From Pseudomonadota bacterium (GTDB taxonomy: Bacteria > Pseudomonadota > Alphaproteobacteria > Rhodobacterales > Rhodobacteraceae), in contig JAIUPD010000001.1 of the NCBI GenBank assembly GCA_020161615.1, positions 248,001 to 312,000 of the forward strand: a stretch of DNA of 64,000 nt, in the 5' to 3' direction. The position numbers were made by a program, and so were the translations under genes. The notes under the pieces were generated by a model. It had not been told where the DNA came from and made no database searches. It was given only the letters and a program-made list of their open reading frames with translations. This document shows positions 37,122 through 44,754 of the stretch, one piece after another (position 1 is the first letter of the stretch; each line of letters starts with the position of its first letter).

Positions 37122-37525
37122 TGCCCCGCACCCCATTTCCGATGAATTGCGGGTCGTCAGGGACGTCCCGACACGTCGGGTGGGTCGTAACGCTCTGGCG
37201 AGGGGTTCGGGGGAAGTGCTGGCGGATCAACGGTTTGCGGTCATTCATGGGTCGTCAGGGTCGTATGGGAGCTTGGCCCCCGCGTGTATGTGGGAAGGGG
37301 ACTGCCGAGGGGTTCGGGGGATGATGTCTCTTATATAGCGCGAGGATTGACGTCCCATACGACCCTGACGACCCGCGATTGCGCCAAGCCCCTGTTATCC
37401 CGCGCTTTCTCCTCGCTAAGGCAGTCTGCCTTACAACCCGTTCCTTTCCTCTCACGACCCTGACGACCCTAACTAATCCATCGAGAATCAAGAAGCTGTT
37501 TGAAGAGAAGAAGGAGGCACAAGAT
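37122..37525. other. Non-coding repeat block, candidate phage origin of replication
   Basis: About 400 bases without a convincing gene. GGGTCGTCAGGG occurs on the plus strand at 37151-37162 and 37249-37260 and on the minus strand at 37363-37374 and 37458-37469. The two inner copies extend into a perfect 22-bp inverted repeat (37249-37270 with 37353-37374). CGAGGGGTTCGGGGGA occurs twice (37199-37214, 37306-37321). An AT-richer patch (TTATATAG, 37331-37338) lies between the inverted repeat arms. Symmetric iterons plus an easily melted patch behind a helicase gene suggest an origin. Confidence 0.55.
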
Positions 37526-38287
37526 ATGGTTTCAGTGTGTGTGGATGATGCGACGATGGCGGCGGCGGTGGCGCAGATCGCCAAGATGAAGCTCGCCGCG
37601 GTACGCGTCCTCGCCGACAGCCTGGGCATCGCCCGGCCCGGCAAGGATGAGGGCGAGCGCCTGCAGTTCATGCTGGATGCGGCGCGGGCGCCCGGGAGTT
37701 GCGGTCCCGAGATCCCCGTCGCCCCGGCCCGTGGCCGTATCCTCGCCTATGCCCCCCAGGCGGTCCGACCCACGGCGACGGGCTATGAGGTCCAGCATGA
37801 CGGGTTCCGGGGCAGGGATGCGGCCCGGGCGGCTGACGTGTTCGACGTCATGCTCCAGCAGGTGGCGCGCCGTGGAGGGGAGGCGCCGTTCACCCCCGGC
37901 CAGATCGAGGCGGGCCGCACCTATGCGATGCTGGTCGAGCGGCATTCCTCGGTCGGGCTGCGCTGCATATCGGTCGAGTCCCAGCGCGGCGGCGGCTCGG
38001 CCGGTGGCGCCTTCATGGACGCGGTCTTGGCCGAGGGCGAGGTGATCCGGCGGATGCAGGCGGCGATCGGGCCGGGAATGGCGCTGGAGGTCCAGCGTGA
38101 GACCGGCGTGCGGCGGGATATCCCGATCCGGCGCCTGGTCGACATGGTCTGCCTCGAAGGGCGGTCGGTATCAGCGGTGCTCAAGTGGAGCGGCTGGTCG
38201 GTGAAGGGGAGCACCCGGGAACTGGCTTATCAAGCCCTGGCCTCGGCGCTGGACCGGATGGCCGGGGCCGCCCCGGGTCTGCGATGA
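37526..38287 (+). CDS. Possible late transcription regulator, unknown family
   Basis: 253 residues from ATG 37526, eight bases after AAGGAGG. The N-terminal third has helices (AAAVAQIAKMKLAAVRVLAD); the C-terminal 60 residues look like a helix-turn-helix of the sigma-region-4 or antiterminator type (PIRRLVDMVCLEGRSVSAV, then LKWSGWSVKGSTRELAYQAL). It is the last gene before the terminase, the place of gene Q in lambdoid phages. The upstream in-frame extension to 37379 is repeat sequence and is rejected. The role is inferred from the position and the helix-turn-helix only. Confidence 0.5.
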   Translation: MVSVCVDDATMAAAVAQIAKMKLAAVRVLADSLGIARPGKDEGERLQFMLDAARAPGSCGPEIPVAPARGRILAYAPQAVRPTATGYEVQHDGFRGRDAARAADVFDVMLQQVARRGGEAPFTPGQIEAGRTYAMLVERHSSVGLRCISVESQRGGGSAGGAFMDAVLAEGEVIRRMQAAIGPGMALEVQRETGVRRDIPIRRLVDMVCLEGRSVSAVLKWSGWSVKGSTRELAYQALASALDRMAGAAPGLR

Positions 38288-38297
38288 AGAAAGGGGA

Positions 38298-38327
38298 TTG
38301 ACTGCTAGGTCCACCGGATCGTATCTC
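38298..38327 (+). promoter_or_regulatory. Candidate late promoter
   Basis: TTGACT (38298-38303), 18-base spacer and TATCTC (38322-38327), in the gap between the putative late regulator and the terminase. The -10 box is weak. Confidence 0.35.
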
Positions 38328-38344
38328 TTTGTCATCATCTAAAG

Positions 38345-38379
38345 CTGCGCCCGGAGGGATCATCCCCTGCCGGGCGCAG
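38345..38379 (+). terminator. Hairpin in the late leader, possible early terminator
   Basis: A 10-bp perfect stem, CTGCGCCCGG (38345-38354) with CCGGGCGCAG (38370-38379), 15-base loop, then TGCGTTTC. The T run is short, so termination may be partial or conditional. Confidence 0.45.
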
Positions 38380-38470
38380 TGCGTTTCAGAGGGTCGCGGG
38401 TCCTTCCGGCCAGATCCCCTATACGGCGGGCAGAGGCGTGTTGGTTTTTCGCATGCAGGGTTCCGCGAGG

Positions 38471-38519
38471 GTGCAACAGTGCAACAGAATCGCTGTTGCA
38501 CAACACAGAGGTGCAACAG
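38471..38519. repeat. GTGCAACAG repeats upstream of the small terminase
   Basis: GTGCAACAG at 38471-38479, TGCAACAG directly behind it at 38480-38487, the inverted copy CTGTTGCAC at 38493-38501 and another direct copy at 38511-38519. All four lie within 55 bases of the small-terminase start; the position suits a terminase recognition (cos/pac) or autoregulatory site. Confidence 0.65.
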
Positions 38520-38525
38520 CAGGTC

Positions 38526-39062
38526 ATGGAACGGGTCACGCGCGCTGAGGCTGCGCGGATGCTCAACATCAACAGGTCGACCCTAACGCGATGGATTGAG
38601 AAGCATCCGGCCCTTCTGGGCGACGACGGCCTCGTCGATCCTGCTGTGCTTCAGGAACATCGCGATTCGGTCGCGAACCCGAAACTGCAGACCCGGGGAA
38701 ACCCTGTCCGCCTCAGCGAATCGCCAAGCGAAAGGCCTGCAGCCGGAAACCAGGCGCTCAACGATCACCGCGCACGCGGCGAGGCGGCGAAGGCGATCAC
38801 CGCCGAGTTGGACCTGGCCGATCGGCTGAAGATGACGCTTGAACGGTCGCGGGTCGAATCAGAGATCGCTGCGGCGGGCGAGATCCTGAAGCGCAAGGCT
38901 TCCGAGATCGCCAAGGATCGCGCCGAGCCGCTGGCACGGATCGATGATCCCAGGGCCATGGAACGCGCGCTGGAGGATCTGATGCACCGGCTCCTCGAGC
39001 AGGGCGCCAAGGCGCTGATCCTGGCGATGTCGCCGGTGGATTCGGAAGACGATGCGGCCTGA
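38526..39062 (+). CDS. Terminase small subunit (Nu1-like)
   Basis: 178 residues. The N-terminal helix-turn-helix (VTRAEAARMLNINRSTLTRW) is of the winged MerR/excisionase type seen in lambda Nu1, which binds cosB. A long helical region (about 90-150) probably mediates oligomerisation. ATG 38526 is used; GTG 38511 is an in-frame alternative that lies inside the GTGCAACAG repeats. The large-subunit gene starts 11 bases before its end. Confidence 0.82.
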   Translation: MERVTRAEAARMLNINRSTLTRWIEKHPALLGDDGLVDPAVLQEHRDSVANPKLQTRGNPVRLSESPSERPAAGNQALNDHRARGEAAKAITAELDLADRLKMTLERSRVESEIAAAGEILKRKASEIAKDRAEPLARIDDPRAMERALEDLMHRLLEQGAKALILAMSPVDSEDDAA

Positions 39063-41115
39063 GGCCCTGGAGCTGTGCCACCCGGCGCGGCCCGTTGTCT
39101 TCAAGGCGCTTGCGGAGGCCATCCGCCCGCAGAAGCGCATGAGCGTGCCCGAATGGGCCGAGGCCCGGCGGGTCATCTCGTCCGAGAGCGGGGCGCGGCA
39201 TACCGGCAGATGGCGTCATGATCGGGCGCCGCATCTGATCGGGATCATGGAGGCGCTCGGCCCGGAGGATCCTGCCGAGGATGTCGTGTTCATCAAATCC
39301 GCCCAGGTGGGCGGGTCTGAGGTCGGTATCAATTTCTTCGGCTATGTCGTCGAGCAGGATCCCGGCCCGGTGATGATCGTTCTGCCGAGCCATGACGAGG
39401 CAACGAAATACGTCAGGACCAAGCTGCAGCCGACGATCGACGAAACGCCGAGCCTGCGTCGCCGGGTCTTGGAGCTGACGACGAAGACCGAGCGCGGCAG
39501 CACCGCCAGTTACAAGCGGTTTCACGGCGGGTTCGCACAGATCACCTTCGCGGGCTCGTCAAAGGGCCTGCAGATGCTGTCGGCGCGGTACACGATCGGC
39601 GACGAGGTCAGCGAATGGCCGGCCGAGGCAGGGGAGCGGGGCGATCCAGTCGCCCAGCTGAAGGCCCGGACCGAGATCTATGAACGGGATCGCAAGCGGC
39701 TCTGGGTTTCCACGCCCGGCCACCTCGGAAGCTGCCGGATCACCGCTGACTATGAGCGCAGCGACAAGCAGCGGCGCTATGTTCCGTGCCCGCATTGCGG
39801 CGCCTACCAGCTGCTGCGCTTCGATCGCCTCAAATGGGAGAGCGACGGCTGGCCGCATCGCGCCTGGTTCGAATGCGCGGCGAATGGGTGCGTGATCGAC
39901 CACATGGATAAGCATGCGATGATGCAGGCCGGCGTCTGGATACCGACCGCGGGCGACGATGGCCCGGGCGACGTGATCGCCCCGGAAGATCTGCCGACCT
40001 GGAAGGCTCGGGTCGTTCCTACGCGGGTGCGAGGGTTCCATATCTGGCGCGGCTATACGCTGTTCTCGAGCTGGGATTCGATCGTCGCCGAGTACCTGGA
40101 CGCAAAGCGCGCAGGTCATGATCGGCTGAAGGTGTTCTCGCAGCAGGTTCTGGGCGAGGCCTGGGAAGACAAGGGCGACGCGCCCGACGCCGAGAAGCTG
40201 CACAAGAGCCGGGTGGCCGAGCTCGCGCGGGGGGTGCTGCCGCATGGCCCCGTCGTGCTGACCGGCGCCACCGACGTTCAGGGCAACCGCCTGGAATGGG
40301 CGGTCTGGGGCTGGTCGGAGGGCATGACCCGCTGGCTGGTCGATTGGGGCGTGATCGAAGGGGATCCCTACGACGCCGGAACCTGGGTGCGGCACACGGC
40401 GATGATGGAGGCCCGGCGTTACCGGCTGGGTGCGGGTGGCGAGATCGGAGTCGACGCCTGGGCCATCGACTCGGGCTATGCGAGCCACGCGGTCTACCAC
40501 TATTGCCGGGGCAGGCCGGGCGTCTTTGCCGTTGATGGTCGCGACGGGCGCACCGAGCCGTTCATCGGGACGCCCCGCAAGGTCGATGTGAAATGGAACG
40601 GCAAGCGGGTGCCGAAAGGGGCGGTCCTCTGGCCGGTGGGCACCTTCGCGCTAAAATCGGATCTCTACGCCTCGATCCGCAAGGCGATCCATCACGCAGA
40701 AGCCCGCTCGGCCTCGCCAGAAGAGGTGACGCCCTGGGCGCCAGGATCGATGATCCTGCCGGGCGATGTCGATCTTGCCTATGCCGAGCAGCTGACCTCG
40801 GAGCACCTGGCCGAGATCGAGACCAAATCCGGGCAGATCGTCCGTCGCTGGGAAAAGCTGACGGGGCGCCCGAACGAGGCGCTCGACATCGCGGGCTATG
40901 CGCGAGCCATGGCCCACCACCTGCGCCTCGACCGGCTGACGCCTGATCAATGGGCGCAGCTGCGCCTCGAGCGTTTCGGCAATGCGCCGCCCGACGATCC
41001 GCAGGGGGATCTCTTCGAGGTCGCGGTCGCTGCGCCGGTGGTCGAGGCACCCAAAGACACAAAAGGCCCGGAAGGGCAGAAACCCGGCCGCCGCGTGCGG
41101 GGCCGAGCGAGGTAA
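39052..41115 (+). CDS. Terminase large subunit (lambda gpA type)
   Basis: 687 residues; the ATPase and nuclease that packages DNA. The lambda gpA family is recognised from SVPEWAEARRVISSESGA near residue 30, the Walker-A-like FIKSAQVGGSEVGINF, the motor-domain segment GPVMIVLPSHDEATKYV, a zinc-ribbon-like region (VPCPHCGAYQLLRFD ... ECAANGC) and the nuclease region containing TGATDVQGNRLEW and AIDSGYASHAVY. The length is normal for the family. lambda-type terminases usually cut cos sites, giving unit-length genomes. Confidence 0.95.
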   Translation: MRPEALELCHPARPVVFKALAEAIRPQKRMSVPEWAEARRVISSESGARHTGRWRHDRAPHLIGIMEALGPEDPAEDVVFIKSAQVGGSEVGINFFGYVVEQDPGPVMIVLPSHDEATKYVRTKLQPTIDETPSLRRRVLELTTKTERGSTASYKRFHGGFAQITFAGSSKGLQMLSARYTIGDEVSEWPAEAGERGDPVAQLKARTEIYERDRKRLWVSTPGHLGSCRITADYERSDKQRRYVPCPHCGAYQLLRFDRLKWESDGWPHRAWFECAANGCVIDHMDKHAMMQAGVWIPTAGDDGPGDVIAPEDLPTWKARVVPTRVRGFHIWRGYTLFSSWDSIVAEYLDAKRAGHDRLKVFSQQVLGEAWEDKGDAPDAEKLHKSRVAELARGVLPHGPVVLTGATDVQGNRLEWAVWGWSEGMTRWLVDWGVIEGDPYDAGTWVRHTAMMEARRYRLGAGGEIGVDAWAIDSGYASHAVYHYCRGRPGVFAVDGRDGRTEPFIGTPRKVDVKWNGKRVPKGAVLWPVGTFALKSDLYASIRKAIHHAEARSASPEEVTPWAPGSMILPGDVDLAYAEQLTSEHLAEIETKSGQIVRRWEKLTGRPNEALDIAGYARAMAHHLRLDRLTPDQWAQLRLERFGNAPPDDPQGDLFEVAVAAPVVEAPKDTKGPEGQKPGRRVRGRAR

Positions 41116-41122
41116 GACCGAC

Positions 41123-41329
41123 ATGGCGATCGACTACGCGGCGCGGCTTGCTTTGGTGCAGGCGGCGATCAACGGCCTGCTGACCGGCGGGATGCAGAGC
41201 TACGAAATCGAGGGCCAGAAGGTCACCAGGCTCGATCTCGGGTGGCTCTCGAAAGAAGAGGCCCGCCTCGAGGCGAAACTGCGCCGGCAGCAGGGTCGGG
41301 GCGGCTTCCGCGCGGCGGTGCCGCGATGA
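41123..41329 (+). CDS. gpW-like head-tail connector
   Basis: 68 residues, the size and place of lambda gpW. Two helices are visible (IDYAARLALVQAAINGLLTG and LSKEEARLEAKLRRQQ), separated by a beta turn (SYEIEGQKVTRLDL), as in gpW. It overlaps the portal start by ATGA. Confidence 0.8.
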   Translation: MAIDYAARLALVQAAINGLLTGGMQSYEIEGQKVTRLDLGWLSKEEARLEAKLRRQQGRGGFRAAVPR

Positions 41330-42963
41330 GCAGGCGCCGCGGGCCGCGCGCGCCGATCCGGCTGAATGCGCTGGATCGGGCGATCGGCTTCTTCGCGCCG
41401 GAGCGTGCCGTGTTGCGCGGCGCCGCCCGTTTCGTGCTCACCGCTGCGTCGGGATATGCCGGTGCGCGCCGCGACAGGAACGCGACGAAGGGATGGGCGG
41501 CGAAAGCCGGCGCCAGCGCGGATTACGAGACGCTGCCCGACCTCGACATTCTGCGGGCCCGGTCGCGGGATCTGGTGCGCAACGACCCGCTCGCCCGCAG
41601 TGCGGTCACCACCAAGGTGGTCAATGTCATCGGCCCGGGCCATGTGCTGCGGCCGGAAGTCGACGCCGACCGCCTGGGGCTCACGCCCGAGCAGGCCGAG
41701 GAATGGGAGGCGCTTGCGCTCGATATCTGGACAGACTGGGCCTGGTCGACCGACTGCGACATCACCCGTCACCAGACCTTCGCCGAGCTCGAGGACCTGG
41801 TCTATCGCTCGCGCCTGAAGTCCGGCGACTGCTTTGTTGTGCGCCGTTTCAAGACGCGGAAGGGCCGCCTGCTGGCGACCGCGTTGCAGGTGATCGAGGC
41901 GGACCGGCTGTCGAATCCGAATTGGGCCGCTGACACTGAGACGCTCGCGGGCGGCGTCGAGATGGACGAGGACGGGGCCCCGATCGCCTATCACTTCGCT
42001 GATCGCTATGCGCTCGATCGTCATGGTGCCGGTGCGCCGACCTGGACGCGCGTTCCGGCCTATGACGCCAACGGGCGGAAGCTGGTCCTGCACATCCACG
42101 GTCCCCGCGAGCGTCCGGACATGACGCGCTATGCGCCCATGCTGGCGCCGGTGATCGAGGGCCTGAAACAGCGCTCGCGCTATACCGAGGCCGAACTCAT
42201 GGCGGCCGTGGTGTCGGCAATCTTCGCGATCACCACCAAATCCGAGGATGGCGATCTGTCAGAATCGCTGGCGAGGCTCGCCACCAGCAAAGGGGCCGCG
42301 ACAGCCGACAGGTCGGAGATCACGCTGGACGAACCGGGGCTGGTCTATGACCTGCTGCCTGACGAGTCGATTGAGAACTTCGCACCGAACCGGCCGAACC
42401 CCCAATTCGGACCCTTTATCGATGCCGTCGCCCGGGAAGTCGGCGCTGGCACCGACCTGCCTTTCGAGCTGCTCGTGAAGCAGTTTCAGGCCAGCTACTC
42501 AGCCAGCCGGGCGGCCATGGAAATGGCCTGGCAGTTCTTTCGTGCGGACAGGGAACTGCATGTCTCGCAGTTCTGCGCGCCTGTCTATGAGGACGTGATC
42601 ACCGAAGCGGTTGCGCGCGGCCTCCTGAAGGCACCGGGCTTGCTGACCAACCCGCTGCGCCGGCAGGCCTGGCTCGGTGCCGCCTGGATGGGGCCTGCGC
42701 GCCCGACCATCGATCCGGTCAAGGATGCGACGGCGGACGAGAAGTACCTCGACATGGGCGTCACCAGCCTGACCCGCGTGGCGGCCGAGCGCTTCGGCAC
42801 CGATTACCGGACGGTGCGTCGGCGCCGGGCGCTGGACGGAACGGACGAGCGCGAGGCGTCGCGCGCACCAGCCCCGGCACCGGGCCCGTCCGAAGAGACC
42901 ACACAACAATCCGACGACGACAAGACCGATGGCAACGACCAGGAGAAGCCCGATGCTGATTGA
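41326..42963 (+). CDS. Phage portal protein (lambda gpB family)
   Basis: 545 residues. The lambda portal family is recognised by the ARSRDLVRNDPLARSAVTTK segment near residue 75, WSTDCDITRHQTFAELEDLV, DSxx-type middle region (HIHGPRERPDMTRYAPML) and QASYSASRAAMEMAWQFF near residue 400. The C-terminal tail (about 60 residues) is acidic and alanine-rich, unlike the core. Twelve copies would form the DNA entry ring at one capsid vertex. Confidence 0.95.
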   Translation: MSRRRGPRAPIRLNALDRAIGFFAPERAVLRGAARFVLTAASGYAGARRDRNATKGWAAKAGASADYETLPDLDILRARSRDLVRNDPLARSAVTTKVVNVIGPGHVLRPEVDADRLGLTPEQAEEWEALALDIWTDWAWSTDCDITRHQTFAELEDLVYRSRLKSGDCFVVRRFKTRKGRLLATALQVIEADRLSNPNWAADTETLAGGVEMDEDGAPIAYHFADRYALDRHGAGAPTWTRVPAYDANGRKLVLHIHGPRERPDMTRYAPMLAPVIEGLKQRSRYTEAELMAAVVSAIFAITTKSEDGDLSESLARLATSKGAATADRSEITLDEPGLVYDLLPDESIENFAPNRPNPQFGPFIDAVAREVGAGTDLPFELLVKQFQASYSASRAAMEMAWQFFRADRELHVSQFCAPVYEDVITEAVARGLLKAPGLLTNPLRRQAWLGAAWMGPARPTIDPVKDATADEKYLDMGVTSLTRVAAERFGTDYRTVRRRRALDGTDEREASRAPAPAPGPSEETTQQSDDDKTDGNDQEKPDAD

Positions 42964-44290
42964 CCGATCCTCGCGCGTCTGGGCGATGCGCCGTGACGAC
43001 GTTGTTTCGGCGCAGGTCCTGCAGACCCGGGCCGAGCGGTTCTCTGATGATGCCGCTCCGCGCGCGCTGATCAGTGGCGAATGGCTCGACGGGTCGGATT
43101 TCGCGCGGCTCGTCGATGGCGTTGCCATTGTGCCGGTCTACGGCCCGCTCATGCGATCCTTCAGCTTCTGGTCCTGGAGCTATGAGGAGATCGAGCGCGA
43201 TCTGCGGCTGGCCGAGGCGCATCCCAAGGTCCGGCAGATCGTCCTCGACATCGACAGCCCCGGCGGCCTGGCCTCTGGCTGTGGCGATTGCGCTGCGCTG
43301 ATCCGTTCGCTGGGCAAGCCCGTGAGCGCGTTCGTCGGCGGCATGGCGGCCTCGGGCGCCTATTGGCTGGCCAGCGCGGCGCCTCGGATCGAGGTGGGGT
43401 CGGGCGCGATCCTCGGCTCCATCGGCAGCGTGATCGAGTATGTCGATATGGAGCCTTATTTCGAGAAGCTCGGCGCGCGGATCATCCGCGTCGTGGCCGA
43501 GCAATCCCCGAACAAGCGCCTCGATCCGGCAAGCGCCGAGGGCCAGGCCGAACTGCAGGCCCTGGTCGATGCGACGGGCGCGGCCTTTGTGGCTGGCGTC
43601 GCCGAGGGCCGGGGCGTGACCGAGGCTGAAGTCCTCGATCGGTTCGGGCGCGGCCTGGTCTTCGACGGCGCAGAAGCCATCGCTCGCGGCATGGCCGACG
43701 GAAAATCCACCCTTTCAGCACTTGTCGCGGGCTTGGCGGGCCGCGGCCATTCCTCTCACGCGGTTTCCGCCTCCGCAGCACAGGAGACCCCCATGGATTG
43801 GGCATCCCTCACCCTGGCCGCGCTGCGCGAGCACCGGCCGGACCTTGTCACCGCGGTGGAAACCGCGGCGACGCAAGCGGCCACCGCCACCCAGACGCAG
43901 GCGGTCGCGGACGCCGCCGCCGCCGAACGTGCGCGGATCCTCGGCATCGAGGATATCGACGATGGCTCGCACCCGGACCTCGTGTCGGCGGCCAAGGCGG
44001 ACGGCAAGACCACGCCCGAGCAGCTCGCCTTCGCGATCATGAAGGCCGAGAAGAACGCCGGATCGGACCTGCTCAGGACCCGTGCCGAGGCCGATGCCAG
44101 TGCCGCCGTTCCGCCCGCCGCCCCGCGCACCACCACCGGCAAACCCCAAGGCTCGATCGAGGATCAGGCCAAGGCGGAATGGGACCGCGACGGCGATCTG
44201 CGCGCCGAGTTCCAGGACAACTTCACCAGCTACCTCGCCTTCCGCAAGGCCGAGGCCTCCGGCTCGGCGCGCATCAAGCGCGCCGGCTGA
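42953..44290 (+). CDS. S49 (ClpP-fold) capsid maturation protease with C-terminal scaffold
   Basis: 445 residues from ATG 42953, with AGGAG upstream. The first 280 residues are the S49/SppA-type protease: IVPVYGPLM, VLDIDSPGGLASG, the nucleophile serine in GGMAASGAYWLASAA and the lysine base region EQSPNKRLDPASAEGQAEL. Residues 281-445 are alanine- and charge-rich helices, as in a scaffold protein. This is the lambda gpC arrangement. An internal in-frame start at 43793 could give the scaffold alone. Confidence 0.92.
   Translation: MLIDRSSRVWAMRRDDVVSAQVLQTRAERFSDDAAPRALISGEWLDGSDFARLVDGVAIVPVYGPLMRSFSFWSWSYEEIERDLRLAEAHPKVRQIVLDIDSPGGLASGCGDCAALIRSLGKPVSAFVGGMAASGAYWLASAAPRIEVGSGAILGSIGSVIEYVDMEPYFEKLGARIIRVVAEQSPNKRLDPASAEGQAELQALVDATGAAFVAGVAEGRGVTEAEVLDRFGRGLVFDGAEAIARGMADGKSTLSALVAGLAGRGHSSHAVSASAAQETPMDWASLTLAALREHRPDLVTAVETAATQAATATQTQAVADAAAAERARILGIEDIDDGSHPDLVSAAKADGKTTPEQLAFAIMKAEKNAGSDLLRTRAEADASAAVPPAAPRTTTGKPQGSIEDQAKAEWDRDGDLRAEFQDNFTSYLAFRKAEASGSARIKRAG
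43793..44290 (+). CDS. Nested in-frame scaffold protein (Nu3-like)
   Basis: 165 residues read from ATG 43793 in the same frame as the protease gene. An AGGAG ribosome site lies 6 bases upstream, in a place where the protease frame has no need of one. The product (MDWASLTLAALREHRPDLV ... then alanine-rich helices) has scaffold character. In lambda the Nu3 scaffold is made in the same way from within gene C. Production from this start is inferred. Confidence 0.65.
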   Translation: MDWASLTLAALREHRPDLVTAVETAATQAATATQTQAVADAAAAERARILGIEDIDDGSHPDLVSAAKADGKTTPEQLAFAIMKAEKNAGSDLLRTRAEADASAAVPPAAPRTTTGKPQGSIEDQAKAEWDRDGDLRAEFQDNFTSYLAFRKAEASGSARIKRAG

Positions 44291-44317
44291 TCACCCCCTG
44301 ACCAGAGGAGAAGGGCA

Positions 44318-44743
44318 ATGGCTACCTTGAGCGCGGATCTCGTCCGCGACTTCCAGCTCGGCGACTTCGAGGAATATCCGGCCGTCGCCGCCGACATCAT
44401 CTATCAGGGCGCGGCCGTGGGCGAAAATGCCTCCGGCTATTCGCGTCCGCTCGTCGCCGGCGATGTCTTCCAGGGCTTCGCCGTCGAGCAATGCGACAAT
44501 GCCGCCGGCTCGGCCGGGGACAAGCGCGTCAAGGTCCGCACCCGCGGCCGGGTCGTGCTGCCGATCGCCGGCATCGGTATCACCGCCAACGATCGGCCGG
44601 CGGTTTACGCCTCGGACGACAACACCTTCACCCTGACCGCGAGCACCAACTCGCTCATCGGCTATGTCAGCCGCTGGGAGAGCACCGGCTTCGCCGTGGT
44701 CGAATATGACGCTGCGCTCGTTCGCGCCGCGCTGCAGGCCTGA
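44318..44743 (+). CDS. Capsid decoration / structural cement protein
   Basis: 141 residues, beta-rich (VFQGFAVEQCDNAAGSAGDK, VKVRTRGRVVLPIAG, IGYVSRWESTGFAVVEYD). Its size, its place between protease and capsid gene and the repeating GxxxxPLVAGDVFQGF pattern fit phage head decoration proteins (DUF2190-like cement type). A GAGGAGAAGG ribosome site suggests strong expression. Confidence 0.72.
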   Translation: MATLSADLVRDFQLGDFEEYPAVAADIIYQGAAVGENASGYSRPLVAGDVFQGFAVEQCDNAAGSAGDKRVKVRTRGRVVLPIAGIGITANDRPAVYASDDNTFTLTASTNSLIGYVSRWESTGFAVVEYDAALVRAALQA

Positions 44744-44754
44744 AAGGAGCAACC

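Noticed and set aside
37118-37324. 68-codon frame overlapping the helicase stop
   Set aside because: It consists mainly of the non-coding repeats and has an unlikely composition; no ribosome site fits it better than chance.
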